A DNA stretch of 45,085 nt from Nymphaea colorata (taxonomy: Eukaryota > Streptophyta > Magnoliopsida > Nymphaeales > Nymphaeaceae), in the NCBI RefSeq assembly GCF_008831285.2, contig NW_022204521.1, positions 1 to 45,085 of the forward strand, read 5' to 3'. Below the pieces are notes generated by a model. That model was not told where the DNA came from. It searched no databases and saw only the letters and a list, made by a program, of their open reading frames with translations. The position numbers were made by a program, and so were the translations under genes. Numbering within the stretch: the stretch's first letter is position 1; each line of letters opens with the position of its first letter. Below are positions 22,748 through 35,152 of this stretch, piece after piece.

Positions 22748-24335
22748 GAAACTTACTCTATTATTTGTGAAGTCACTACAAGAGTTTAAACATCAAAGAG
22801 AATAAAAAACCACATGAAAAGAAATAAATCAACATTCAACGATTCCTTCCTTCAAATTGAGGGTAATTTCTTCCATTGTTGAATGCAATATCTTCAATGC
22901 TCCACAAATGTTAGTCAAAACTTAAAACCCATAAGAAAAAAAACAAATTCTATACAATATTCAACAAATTTATATAAAAAAAAAACATGCAAAATGGTTT
23001 CCTATGACACAATAACGTGAAAGGGTAAAAAGATGAAAAAAATTTACACAACAACGAGAAAAGAGGATGTCCAAAATTGACTAATAAGACCGTAAGACTG
23101 TCATGAACCTCGTTGGAGAGAATTCTGTAAAATAAATATTAGGAAAAGCAAATGACTCCAAAATTAACAAAATGTATCTCATTTTGAAGCCAAAGTGTCC
23201 AAGAAAATAATCCATTTTATAAATCTCAAACATAACTTTGGGACCAAAAGTTCCAGCAATTCAGAAACATGGTTCCCCAATTGTCCTATTTTGTTTCGAC
23301 AACAATGTTGCAGAAAGGCAGGGTTTGGAAGAAACTGACTTCGACTCATTAAATCTACCCTAAAATTCACCAAATTTGATCAAAACAAAACTGAGTAGAA
23401 AAAGCTTTTGAATTGATATAGAAATTGCTTCCCAATCTTAGGTCAAAGGAAAGGAGGCAAAATTCAAACAAGAGACGGTTCACGATGGTATAGAAACTAA
23501 CCAACTATAAAACTTGAAAACCAAACCCATCAAAGGCACTATTAGACAATTCAACTTGGCAAAGCACAATACTCAGAATCTCATATCAATAAAAAATCTG
23601 AACTATCTTAAACTAAAAAACAGACTTTCAAAACCAGCAACACCTTAAGAACATAAATACATACATAAGTTCAGTGAACAAGTGATGAAAATTTAATTAT
23701 AATGCTGGGAATCTTAACTATCAAACACAAAAAAGTGAGAAAACAAATCAAAAATTAATATGTTTGCAAAATAATTCAGCTAACTTGGTTCAGGCCTTTT
23801 AGAAATACAATCAATAAGCATATGCTCTAACTTCTGACAATCCTAGGACAGACCAACAAACCCATGAAATCAGTACCAAGGTTTAACAACTCCAACATTC
23901 GCAGTTCTTCTGAAACATACCTCTACATAGCTAGGGCATGTGCAACTTAGATACATGGTTTTACAAAGAATCAAATGCTCAATGAAAAGAACACGACAGT
24001 TAACAATCAAACAAGAACTACTATAACTAAGATTCAAACAAGCATGGAACCACAACAACTACTTTAACCCTTGTCCCTACTATGCTAGACTATACACAAT
24101 AAGTACTCTAGTCAACTTACTCACTACAGAAAACTGACTCAAACAAAGCATGGCCATAGATAAATATTGAACATGGGTCTCAAAGACTAAAGACTCTAAA
24201 CCAGGTTGACACTCAACAATAAGACCAAACCTCAACTAAAATGACTTAAAGAGAAGTAGTATTGCCTCGAATACTCACCAATTAGGAATATAGCAAAAGA
24301 CGTCAACTTTTCTTTTCAAAGCATTGAACTTTGAA

Positions 24336-24500
24336 ATGGCTTCTTATTTTCAAATTTTTGCCCATAGGCTTTTAGTGCACGTTGTGTGCAAAAGATATAA
24401 CCTTCCTTTGCCTGAAGTATTCGATGAAGTACTAGGATTTGGAATCGCGTCGATGCTACCAAATCTCGCAAAGGGATTTCCTTCCATTTTCAAGGTATGA
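24336..24500 (+). CDS. 54-codon ORF with exon-like donor, copy 2
   Basis: Same ORF as at 16194, reading the same from ATG to TGA as far as I can see, with the same donor-like end. The acceptor candidate is at 24750. Confidence 0.3.
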   Translation: MASYFQIFAHRLLVHVVCKRYNLPLPEVFDEVLGFGIASMLPNLAKGFPSIFKV

Positions 24501-25046
24501 GCATGAAGAAATTGTTCTCTGCTTCACAGGAAACCAAAGAAAAGGAGCAGATATTAACCTCAAATCATTCACCCACAAAGGATTCGCAATCAATGCTAGA
24601 GACTTCAGCCTTCATGTTCTTCATCCCTTGGCAGGCACTTTTTTGTTCTTGCTTTCTTTTGTATTTGTTTTTCTTTTTCTTTTTCTTGCTTTTTTCTTCT
24701 TCTTTTTTTTTGCTTGTCTTCTTTCTTGTTTTGATTTTTTTTTTTTTTAGGCCGACCTTCACCTTTGAGGGAAATACCTCACCACCCCAAAGGCTACTAC
24801 AGAACGCCATCTCTTTGATGGTTTTGTGTAGCATTGTCACGTGTCATACCCACTTCAACTCGTGAGTTTCAACGAGACAAAATGTTCATAGGTTGTTATC
24901 TTCGTGGAATATACATAAATCACCTTTATGCATACCCAGTACTCTCGATTAATAACCCAGAGGAACAACTACACTCGTTCCGAGCCCATCTCTCAACACT
25001 CATTTTGCTACCTGCCAAGGTTTCAAAGAACGCTCGGGCTTCCACC

Positions 25047-25257
25047 TCATCGCACTTTCATGTTTGATTCTTGCAGATGTTTGATTGCAAAGGCGAATAG
25101 CATTTCCTAATCCTTGAGCTCCTCGACATCACTGAACCCATCTTCATAGCTCACACAAAGAATCTTTCCAGTCTTCTCCTTCAATTGACTGACAGCAAGG
25201 GCTTGAAACTTCCTCTTTTACCCTCAAAGGAATACCTAAGACAAAGCGAAGGTACAT
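25047..25257 (-). pseudogene. Decayed PB1-like domain fragment, copy 2
   Basis: Same broken fragment as at 16905. The acidic motif reads 'SYEDGFSDVEELKD', two non-silent differences from copy 1 (R to S, E to G), consistent with no selection. The internal stop after 'EELKD' is kept. Confidence 0.4.
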
Positions 25258-25751
25258 CCTAGTGCAGCAAAATTGCTTTTCAAAATAGTAGGTTTACTAA
25301 AAATTCTTGACGTCAAGCGATATATTGCCTAGATTGTTTTCCCTTTTCCTTCAAAAAGAGTACATTTATAAAACCAAGTGACCTTTGGTTGAAAGTAGAA
25401 AAATGACTAGGATGGTTTTTGCAAACTAAACATCACAAGAAATCATTCCCATTGGAACTCCCCTAAAAAATATAGGACTTTGTGAAGGAAGGGTCCATAT
25501 GGAAGAGATATAACACACTAGGAATGAAAAACAAGACAGTTCAATCCTCTCAACCTAATCAGGAGCAGCAAGATGCAATCTACTTATTGTCAAAATAATT
25601 GTCACAGCAATTGGTACTGACGCAGATCTTCAAACAAGTCAACAACTAATTCAGAATCAACCAAAAAAATTTATAGCAGCAGATCGTCTCATTTTTTTCT
25701 TTGAAAAAGAAGCCCAAACTAAACAAATCACACTTAGCCAAGCTATGATAC

Positions 25752-25947
25752 CATCTGAATATCTCACAAACAGGCAAATCTATCACACTTCTGAATCGCA
25801 AAATTAATTTTCTAAGAATCTCATAAAATAGCTCTTTAAGAGCTTGATCAGCCAATAAACGGAAAACAACATGAGCTGTTGGGATCTCCAACAACTTGAA
25901 ACACAGTCGTTGCAGAGCCCTCAGCTCTCTACAGCTAAGATATTCAG
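25752..25947 (-). CDS. Gene A exon-like segment, copy 2
   Basis: Same segment as 17610-17805, with the same splice-like borders and the same open frame; no difference seen in the exon. Confidence 0.35.
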
Positions 25948-26582
25948 CTGAGAAAGCAGAAAATTAGAAAAAAAAAAAAAGATTACAAAGATTAGAAAAT
26001 AAAAAATAAGAGATTACACAGCAAAAAAAAAAAAAAAAAAAACATAGTAGATTTCATCTACAGTGAAATATATTCAGTGTTTCGTAGCAATATTTGAAAA
26101 TCATGTCCACCACAATAACCTTTTTCATCCACTTTTGGCACAGATCAAGACTCATTTAACCAATCCCTTGGCATTCCAATGCAGAAGAACTCGTACGAAT
26201 GAATACACACAGAAATAGAAAATAACATAACTGGATTGGAAAACAATCGATGATCACATGATGATTACATACATATATGTTCACTCACTTTAACAACGAC
26301 AAGAAAAAAATTAATATTGATTGTTAAATAATTCTGCCTCAAAGAATAACATGAAAAAAGGGAAGTTAAAGAACTAAATTTCCTGAGAATACACTTATGA
26401 AAACTAATGACAGACTTAACGTACTCCATTGTGAATGAAATGCAAAAAGAAAAAAGAAAAAGTGTTGTTGAAGCCTAAAAAAACAAAGTGTACATGCACA
26501 CAAGAATTTCATCAAACTAACTTGAGGACTAGCACATTGAAGACAACAAATGAGTAAGAGAGACGGGAAAAAGATAACATAC

Positions 26583-27012
26583 AAGAGCTGCGTTGGCCAT
26601 GGCAGACGCAGAGCCCTAGCCAAAGAAAGAGAGAAGAGGATGTTTCAAAGACCTCATATGAGAACACCGACCAGCGAATAGGGCTGGACCGCCTTCGTTC
26701 CGCAGGTCAGCGCTGTAAATCAGAGACAAAGAATGAGTGTCTAAGCAGAGAAAGGCGTTTCGTGTGGGCCATGGCCTACTCAGATCAGCGAGAGAAAGGG
26801 ATAGGGAGTGGAGAACGAAGGTTCAGTGCATACCTTGAAGAAGAGAGGGAGCTCGGAGGTGGCATTGCAGTTGAAGAAGAAGACGGGAGACGCAGCCTGC
26901 GGTTGAGAGCTTTAATCGAGAGGAAAGGGAGAGGAGTGTTTCATCGAGAGGGACCTTGGAAGTTTGTCTGGATTTACATTTTAAGGAAAGCAAATTACCA
27001 TGGCCGTTGGGT
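26583..27012 (-). CDS. Gene A leader and start exon, copy 2
   Basis: Same structure: leader exon donor at 26834, acceptor at 26712, ATG at 26600, donor at 26583. All splice-like sites are kept. A transcript from here would run into gene B sequence beyond 22016, because this copy lacks the gene A 3' part. Confidence 0.5.
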
Positions 27013-28333
27013 TAACATTTTGGGTTTCTTAAATTGATTTCCTTCCTTTCCATTAATGAATAACACGGATAGTCTTTTTAAGATTACTTTGGAAAATTTT
27101 GGACTTATCTTGTTGCTTACGGTTTACCATAAAAGTCAAGTTCGATTTTATTTGAACTCTCTCTCCATTTCTCTCGTCTAAAAGCTGTGGCTACCTATAT
27201 CGATAGGGATCTCTACAAGAGAAGACCAATATCAATATGATTGTCACTTAAAAAGATCGGCTTTTGGAAACTAGAAAAAAGAGCCTTATTTTATTTGTTC
27301 AGATTACCTAAATTTGGATCTAGAACGTGGAATCTAGAAAATAGATACGGTAGAATGAACTGAGTTGCAACAAAGCTCGCACCTGTAGGCGATCGAAAGC
27401 CTCGTCTAATATTAGATCCATTCCTCTCGCCTCGTGTTTGTGTTCGTATCCTACATTGAACTCAAATATCATTTAGGGATTTTAAACGGCAAAGTTTAGT
27501 TTTGCTTGGAGTATAATATGGGCAAACTTTAAAATCTCAAGAAAATCTCAATAAATTTTAAAAAATAAAATTGTAAAAGTAAACTACGGAAAACATGAAA
27601 ACAAAATCTTTACAACAAAAAATGCAAAGGTAAAGTGTAAAATCTCAGGAAAATCTTGGCAAATTGCGAAAATAAATCTTAAAAAGTAAAATGCAAAAAA
27701 TACAAAAATAAATTTTTAATAATAGAAATGCGAGAAACGATGGACCCTCATGGCCGAGAAATTATAGAAAGCAGATTTGGGAGATAATTTAGTCTTGCCT
27801 GGACATAATTTAGTCTTACCAATATTACCCCTTGTTAAAATTTTGAGATTATAGCTTGTTCCCAAAAATGAAAAATTCCTAAATGCATTTCTTCTTTTCA
27901 ATCTCCTTTTGTACCTCAAAGAAACAGCGCGGTCAGACCCAATTTTTACAATCCCAAGATGACATTTATGGGGAACAAGAGAAGACTACTAAAACATTGA
28001 GGTTTCCCCAAGGAATCTGCCAGTGTGCTCCGTGCTCTTGTTACTCGCTGTGAGCATTCAAGCGACTGTTCTGTCAACGGATCGTTCACTGTGTGCGTTG
28101 TTTGAAATATGGAAAATGCAACCTTGGGAAGACTATAGAAGCAGCACTCATGAATCAATAATTGAGAAAAGCACGTGTTGTCTAAGCTATAGCCCCCCTC
28201 AAACCAGCATGCAAACAGGTCTAGTATGGAATGAGACTCAAATTGGGTGCGTAAATGGCAGCCTGCCCACACTTTCTTGTCCATGATTTTATCTCAAGAA
28301 AACTGCAATAGGTGAAAATACAAGTGGTTTCAG

Positions 28334-28456
28334 CTACCTACTAAGTTGCTGATGAACCATAACAGTTTCTATTCCTCTGCTGCTCCTATTTAGTGATGTA
28401 TGCAGCTGAGGCATCCTAAACAGTCCATGACTCCTGTAGAATGGAAAAAACACCAG
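28334..28456 (-). CDS. Gene B last exon candidate, copy 2
   Basis: Second copy of the segment at 20206-20328, with the same acceptors and the same stop. It lies downstream of copy 3's gene A promoter, so it could be the end of a chimeric transcript. Confidence 0.35.
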   Translation of the reverse strand: MVFFPFYRSHGLFRMPQLHTSLNRSSRGIETVMVHQQLSR

Positions 28457-28495
28457 CTGCTTAGAAAGGAAAAAAGAAGGGAATCAACGCATCAC

Positions 28496-28695
28496 CTTGC
28501 CAACATGCGAAGCTGCAACAAAGCCTACTTTGTTCATCTCATTTACAACCATAGTTGAGATTCTCCCACCGAATTTTGATGATACTGAACCCCTTCCCGG
28601 ACCCTGGTTAGTGAATCGGTGATGTCTGAACATCGCATCAAGTGCTTTCAAACCATTGCTAGCGGAATGGTCATCCTTCGTGAAGTGAGACTCAC
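28496..28695 (-). CDS. Gene B penultimate exon, copy 2
   Basis: Second copy of 20368-20567; the 66-codon frame and both splice-like borders are kept, with no change seen. There is no third copy because unit 3 stops at 35550. Confidence 0.5.
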
Positions 28696-30726
28696 CTATT
28701 AATCAAAGCAAAGCAAATCTTGCTCTCCTGTTAGGTCTACATCTTGCACATGACCTTGTCCAATCTTCCAACAACATCAATATGATTAGTATATCTGTCA
28801 TGAAGTACTTGAAGCTATACAAAACCAAGTCATAAGGCAAAACAGCCTGCAGCTAAGATCAAACTTTGGAGGGAAAATTCTAAGTGATTGAAACAGACAC
28901 TGAAAACTAGTATCCAATTCATTTTACACAAGGCACAGTGATTGTTGTCTAGATTCAAAGCAAGACCATTTCAGCTAAGACTTTCAAGTGTCAAACTGAT
29001 CTTGTGAACAGCACAGGCAACTGAAACAACCATAATGAAAAGTTACTTCAATCTTGATCGACCAAGTTGCATTTTCTTCAAGCATCATTCTTGGATTTTG
29101 GTTCATCATAACAGTTCCCACAGAAAAGTATCTACAAGAAAGGGCAACCGTTCTTGGATTTTGGTGGTTTGGTTGCCCACCATTTAATGAAGAATGGATC
29201 AGGTTCAATGCACACTTTTGGTCAATCAACTTCTTAGAATTCAGATTATTATGCAGTTGTTCATATAGGATGCGACTTACAATCTAAGGACAAGAAAATT
29301 AGGAGTGAAGCTTGATTCATCCACGCACCTATTGAATGACATTCTCTCACTATTTTTTCTTTTGAGCACAGTTTTTACATCAAAATAAATTGGTTTAAGA
29401 ATTTATTTTTAGGTCTAAAGAAGATCTTTGTAAAAGAGCTCAAACAAATGATTTTCTGTCCAAAAGTCCTTTTCCTGCTTAGAAGCCTGTTTTTTTGCCC
29501 GATTTCATAGTTCCTTATTATCCCCAAAATGGGAACCTTGAATCGGACTTGGTTTTTGCTGTTTCCGAAAACCTGCTGATTGGAAGCAAGCACTACCTGG
29601 TGGCTGTTGCCAAGGCGAGGAAAATCCCAAAACCTGCTTATTCCTCTGAATTTGAATGCCCACAAAGAAGTAAAATCTCTGTAATCAACACAAAACACAC
29701 CTTAATCCGAATGGACCTGACCCATCCCCTTGAAACCCCTCAACCTCGCCATACTCAACAGCCTCTCTCCCCAAGTACTAAATCAAAACCAAAACTAGCA
29801 AGACCGACAGACCCCCATCCCCAAACAGGCAAGTCTAGGTGCTCAACAACCCATGAAGCTGGTGGAAGAACATGCCACACCATTTGGGATCCACCAACCT
29901 CACCTTAAGGGCCTTGAAGACAAAGGCCAAACGTATGGGGGTGGGATTGATGCTAGCCCAGGACCAATCCAAGCCATGGATCATACTAACCTCTTAAAAC
30001 CCGTAGAATCCAACCCCAACATATGTCTGCCACTTCATTTCTTAACTTAGAGACTTATCTAGCAGTGCTAATTGTAGAACAGGTATTATCATTTTAACAC
30101 ACCATTCATGCAGCTAAATCCAAAATTAGTATACTGCCATACAACATGTTTTTCTGTATGTCCGTCAATCTTGGTTAAAAGGTAAAGAGCTGATACCAAA
30201 ACTGAGGGCTTTTTTACTCCATTGAAGATTTTCCAAAAACCAGCAATCTAAAATTTTTGAATAATTTTTGGTATCTATTTCAGATTTTCAAATCGGCACA
30301 AATTTTCTAGAAAACTAGAACAGAATAGTAGTCCTTGAAGACAATTTGTTTTCCTAATGAAAGAAATATCTTAAAAATTAGTAAAAAACGTGGGAAAATA
30401 AAAAAAGCCATACTAATACGCAAAAGATGATATGAACACAAAATATTTCTACTCTATTATACTTGCAAAGAAGATGAGGATGCAACACTCAAGTACACAG
30501 GGCAGAAAGGCAGAAATAACATGAAAAACAAATGTAAAGTATGTAGCAAAGAAGGATACCATCTATTCAATCACTACCGAAAAAGCAAGAAAAGTTTGAC
30601 AAGTGAGTTAAGACAACAGAGAAGTGACTCCTATGCACACTAACTAGTTAAGAATCAATATTTACTAAATAAAAGAAAGCAAAACATAACAATAAAGCAA
30701 ATTCAATTGAATATCTATTGTAAAAC

Positions 30727-30875
30727 ATGCCACTCGTGGCCAATGGTGCCAAAAACTTGGTGTGACCTTATGGCTAAGGATTTTTAAAATGATATTTTGC
30801 AACAAGAGACACAAAAATGTGGCCACCAAAGTTTCCAAAACTGAACTCCCACTAGGGCAAGAATGACATCCAAAC
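30727..30875. repeat. 149-bp indel block, copy 3
   Basis: Same block and same flanks as at 22599-22747, with no difference seen. It groups the left parts of copies 2 and 3 together against copy 1. Confidence 0.85.
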
Positions 30876-32464
30876 GAAACTTACTCTATTATTTGTGAAG
30901 TCACTACAAGAGTTTAAACATCAAAGAGAATAAAAAACCACATGAAAAGAAATAAATCAACATTCAACGATTCCTTCCTTCAAATTGAGGGTAATTTCTT
31001 CCATTGTTGAATGCAATATCTTCAATGCTCCACAAATGTTAGTCAAAACTTAAAACCCATAAGAAAAAAAACAAATTCTATACAATATTCAACAAATTTA
31101 TATAAAAAAAAAACATGCAAAATGGTTTCCTATGACACAATAACGTGAAAGGGTAAAAAGATGAAAAAAATTTACACAACAACGAGAAAAGAGGATGTCC
31201 AAAATTGACTAATAAGACCGTAAGACTGTCATGAACCTCGTTGGAGAGAATTCTGTAAAATAAATATTAGGAAAAGCAAATGACCTCCAAAATTAACAAA
31301 ATGTATCTCATTTTGAAGCCAAAGTGTCCAAGAAAATAATCCATTTTATAAATCTCAAACATAACTTTGGGACCAAAAGTTCCAGCAATTCAGAAACATG
31401 GTTCCCCAATTGTCCTATTTTGTTTCGACAACAATGTTGCAGAAAGGCAGGGTTTGGAAGAAACTGACTTCGACTCATTAAATCTACCCTAAAATTCACC
31501 AAATTTGATCAAAACAAAACTGAGTAGAAAAAGCTTTTGAATTGATATAGAAATTGCTTCCCAATCTTAGGTCAAAGGAAAGGAGGCAAAATTCAAACAA
31601 GAGACGGTTCACGATGGTATAGAAACTAACCAACTATAAAACTTGAAAACCAAACCCATCAAAGGCACTATTAGACAATTCAACTTGGCAAAGCACAATA
31701 CTCAGAATCTCATATCAATAAAAAATCTGAACTATCTTAAACTAAAAAACAGACTTTCAAAACCAGCAACACCTTAAGAACATAAATACATACATAAGTT
31801 CAGTGAACAAGTGATGAAAATTTAATTATAATGCTGGGAATCTTAACTATCAAACACAAAAAAGTGAGAAAACAAATCAAAAATTAATATGTTTGCAAAA
31901 TAATTCAGCTAACTTGGTTCAGGCCTTTTAGAAATACAATCAATAAGCATATGCTCTAACTTCTGACAATCCTAGGACAGACCAACAAACCCATGAAATC
32001 AGTACCAAGGTTTAACAACTCCAACATTCGCAGTTCTTCTGAAACATACCTCTACATAGCTAGGGCATGTGCAACTTAGATACATGGTTTTACAAAGAAT
32101 CAAATGCTCAATGAAAAGAACACGACAGTTAACAATCAAACAAGAACTACTATAACTAAGATTCAAACAAGCATGGAACCACAACAACTACTTTAACCCT
32201 TGTCCCTACTATGCTAGACTATACACAATAAGTACTCTAGTCAACTTACTCACTACAGAAAACTGACTCAAACAAAGCATGGCCATAGATAAATATTGAA
32301 CATGGGTCTCAAAGACTAAAGACTCTAAACCAGGTTGACACTCAACAATAAGACCAAACCTCAACTAAAATGACTTAAAGAGAAGTAGTATTGCCTCGAA
32401 TACTCACCAATTAGGAATATAGCAAAAGACGTCAACTTTTCTTTTCAAAGCATTGAACTTTGAA

Positions 32465-32629
32465 ATGGCTTCTTATTTTCAAATTTTTGCCCATAGGCTT
32501 TTAGTGCACGTTGTGTGCAAAAGATATAACCTTCCTTTGCCTGAAGTATTCGATGAAGTACTAGGATTTGGAATCGCGTCGATGCTACCAAATCTCGCAA
32601 AGGGATTTCCTTCCATTTTCAAGGTATGA
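32465..32629 (+). CDS. 54-codon ORF with exon-like donor, copy 3
   Basis: Third copy of the ORF at 16194, again intact, with the donor-like 'aag|gtatgagc'. The acceptor candidate is at 32882. Intactness in three copies is weak evidence because the copies are young. Confidence 0.3.
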   Translation: MASYFQIFAHRLLVHVVCKRYNLPLPEVFDEVLGFGIASMLPNLAKGFPSIFKV

Positions 32630-33178
32630 GCATGAAGAAATTGTTCTCTGCTTCACAGGAAACCAAAGAAAAGGAGCAGATATTAACCTCAAATCATTCA
32701 CCCACAAAGGATTCGCAATCAATGCTAGAGACTTCAGCCTTCATGTTCTTCATCCCTTGGCAGGCACTTTTTTTGTTCTTGCTTTCTTTTGTATTTGTTT
32801 TTCTTTTTCTTTTTCTTGCTTTTTTCTTCTTCTTCTTTTTTTGCTTGTCTTCTTTCTTGTTTTGATTTTTTTTTTTTTTTAGGCCGACCTTCACCTTTGA
32901 GGGAAATACCTCACCACCCCAAAGGCTACTACAGAACGCCATCTCTTTGATGGTTTTGTGTAGCATTGTCACGTGTCATACCCACTTCAACTCGTGAGTT
33001 TCAACGAGACAAAATGTTCATAGGTTGTTATCTTCGTGGAATATACATAAATCACCTTTATGCATACCCAGTACTCTCGATTAATAACCCAGAGGAACAA
33101 CTACACTCGTTCCGAGCCCATCTCTCAACACTCATTTTGCTACCTGCCAAGGTTTCAAAGAACGCTCGGTCTTCCACC

Positions 33179-33389
33179 TCATCGCACTTTCATGTTTGAT
33201 TCTTGCAGATGTTTGATTGCAAAGGCGAATAGCATTTCCTAATCCTTGAGCTCCTCGACATCACTGAACCCATCTTCATAGCTCACACAAAGAATCTTTC
33301 CAGTCTTCTCCTTCAATTGACTGACAGCAAGGGCTTGAAACTTCCTCTTTTACCCTCAAAGGAATACCTAAGACAAAGCGAAGGTACAT
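33179..33389 (-). pseudogene. Decayed PB1-like domain fragment, copy 3
   Basis: Third copy, with the same 'SYEDGFSDVEELKD' variant as copy 2 and the same stop and frameshift, so the lesions predate the tandem duplication. Confidence 0.4.
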
Positions 33390-33883
33390 CCTAGTGCAGC
33401 AAAATTGCTTTTCAAAATAGTAGGTTTACTAAAAATTCTTGACGTCAAGCGATATATTGCCTAGATTGTTTTCCCTTTTCCTTCAAAAAGAGTACATTTA
33501 TAAAACCAAGTGACCTATGGTTGGAAGTAGAAAAATGACTAGGGTGGTTTTTGCAAACTAAACATCACAAGAAATCATTCCCCTTGGAACTCCCCTAAAA
33601 AATATAGGACTTTGTGAAGGAAGGGTCCATATGGAAGAGATATAACACACTAGGAATGAAAAACAAGACAGTTCAATCCTCTCAACCTAATCAGCAGCAG
33701 CAAGATGCAATCTACTTGTTGTCAAAATAATTGTCACAGCAATTGGTAATGACTCAGATCTTCAAACAAGTCAACAACTAATTCAGAATCAACCAAAAAA
33801 ATTTATAGCAGCAGACCGTCTCATTTTTTTCTTTGAAAAAGAAGCCCTAACTAAACAAATCACACTTAGCCAAGCTATGATAC

Positions 33884-34079
33884 CATCTGAATATCTCACA
33901 AACAGGCAAATCTATCACACTTCTGAATCGCAAAATTAATTTTCTAAGAATCTCATAAAATAGCTCTTAAAGAACTTGATCAGCCAATAAACGGAAAACA
34001 ACATGAGCTGTTGGGATCTCCAACAACTTGAAACACAGTCGTTGCAGAGCCCTCGGCTCTCTACAGCTAAGATATTCAG
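33884..34079 (-). pseudogene. Gene A exon-like segment, copy 3, interrupted
   Basis: Same borders, but the frame that is open in copies 1 and 2 is broken. 'DQALKEL' becomes 'DQVL' plus stop because GCTCTTAAA is replaced by GTTCTTTAA (plus-strand bases near 33965-33975). A leucine upstream is changed to proline ('CRELRA' to 'CREPRA'). It sits in the cluster of private substitutions of copy 3. If the frame is the true one, this copy is a pseudogene. Confidence 0.4.
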
Positions 34080-34722
34080 CTGAGAAAGCAGAAAATTAGA
34101 AAAAGAAAAAAGATTACAAAGATTGGAAAATAAAAAATAAGAGATTACACAGCAAAAAGAAAAAAAAAAACACAATGCTGACTTCCTAACATAGTAGATT
34201 TCATCTACAGTTTAAATATATTCAGTGTTTCGTAGCAATATTTGAAAATCATGTCCACCACAATAACCTTTTTCATCCACTTTTGGCACAGATCAAGACT
34301 CATTTAACCAATCCCTTGGCATTCCAATGCAGAAGAACTCGTACGAATGAATACACACAGAAATAGAAAATAACATAACTGGATTGGAAAACAATCGATG
34401 ATCACATGATGATTACATACATATATGTTCACTCACTTTAACAACGACAAGAAAAAATTAATATTGATTGTTAAATAATTCTGCCTCAAAGAATAACATG
34501 AAAAAAGGGAAGTTAAAGAACTAAATTTCCTGAGAATACACTTATGAAAACTAATGACAGACTTAACGTACTCCATTGTGAATGAAATACAAAAAGAAAA
34601 AGTGTTGTTGAAGCCTAAAAAAACAAAGTGTACATGCACACAAGAATTTCATCAAACTAACTTGAGGACTAGCACATTGAAGACAACAAATGAGTAAGAG
34701 AGACGGGAAAAAGATAACATAC

Positions 34723-35152
34723 AAGAGCTGCGTTGGCCATGGCAGACGCAGAGCCCTAGCCAAAGAAAGAGAGAAGAGGATGTTTCAAAGACCTCATATG
34801 AGAACACCGACCAGCGAATAGGGCTGGACCGCCTTCGTTCCGCAGGTCAGCGCTGTAAATCAGAGACAAAGAATGAGTGTCTAAGCAGAGAAAGGCGTTT
34901 CGTGTGGGCCATGGCCTACTCAGATCAGCGAGAGAAAGGGAGAGGGAGTGGAGAACGAAGGTTCAGTGCATACCTTGAAGAAGAGAGGGAGCTCGGAGGT
35001 GGCATTGCAGTTGAAGAAGAAGACGGGAGACGCAGCCTGCGGTTGAGAGCTTTAATCGAGAGGAAAGGGAGAGGAGTGTTTCATCGAGAGGGACCTTGGA
35101 AGTTTGTCTGGATTTACATTTTAAGGAAAGCAAATTACCATGACCGTTGGGT
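34723..35152 (-). CDS. Gene A leader and start exon, copy 3
   Basis: Same structure: leader donor at 34974, acceptor at 34852, ATG at 34740, donor at 34723. Upstream, the repeat continues to 35550 before unique sequence, so about 400 bp of native promoter is kept. Its transcript would pass the interrupted exon at 33884 and reach gene B exons of copy 2. Confidence 0.5.

Larger units (their letters stand above)
22016..30143. repeat. ~8.1-kb tandem unit, copy 2 (8128 bp)
   Basis: Complete unit from 'acatgtttttctgtatgtcc' to the next restart at 30144. It lacks the 'acaatgctgacttcctaac' segment that copies 1 and 3 have (near 17900 and 34171), where it has a longer A-run instead. Confidence 0.95.

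Noticed and set aside
14087-30143. LTR retrotransposon with long terminal repeats
   Set aside because: Repeats are adjacent, 8 kb long, lack TG..CA ends, primer-binding site, polypurine tract and any gag-pol domain; tandem segmental duplication fits better.
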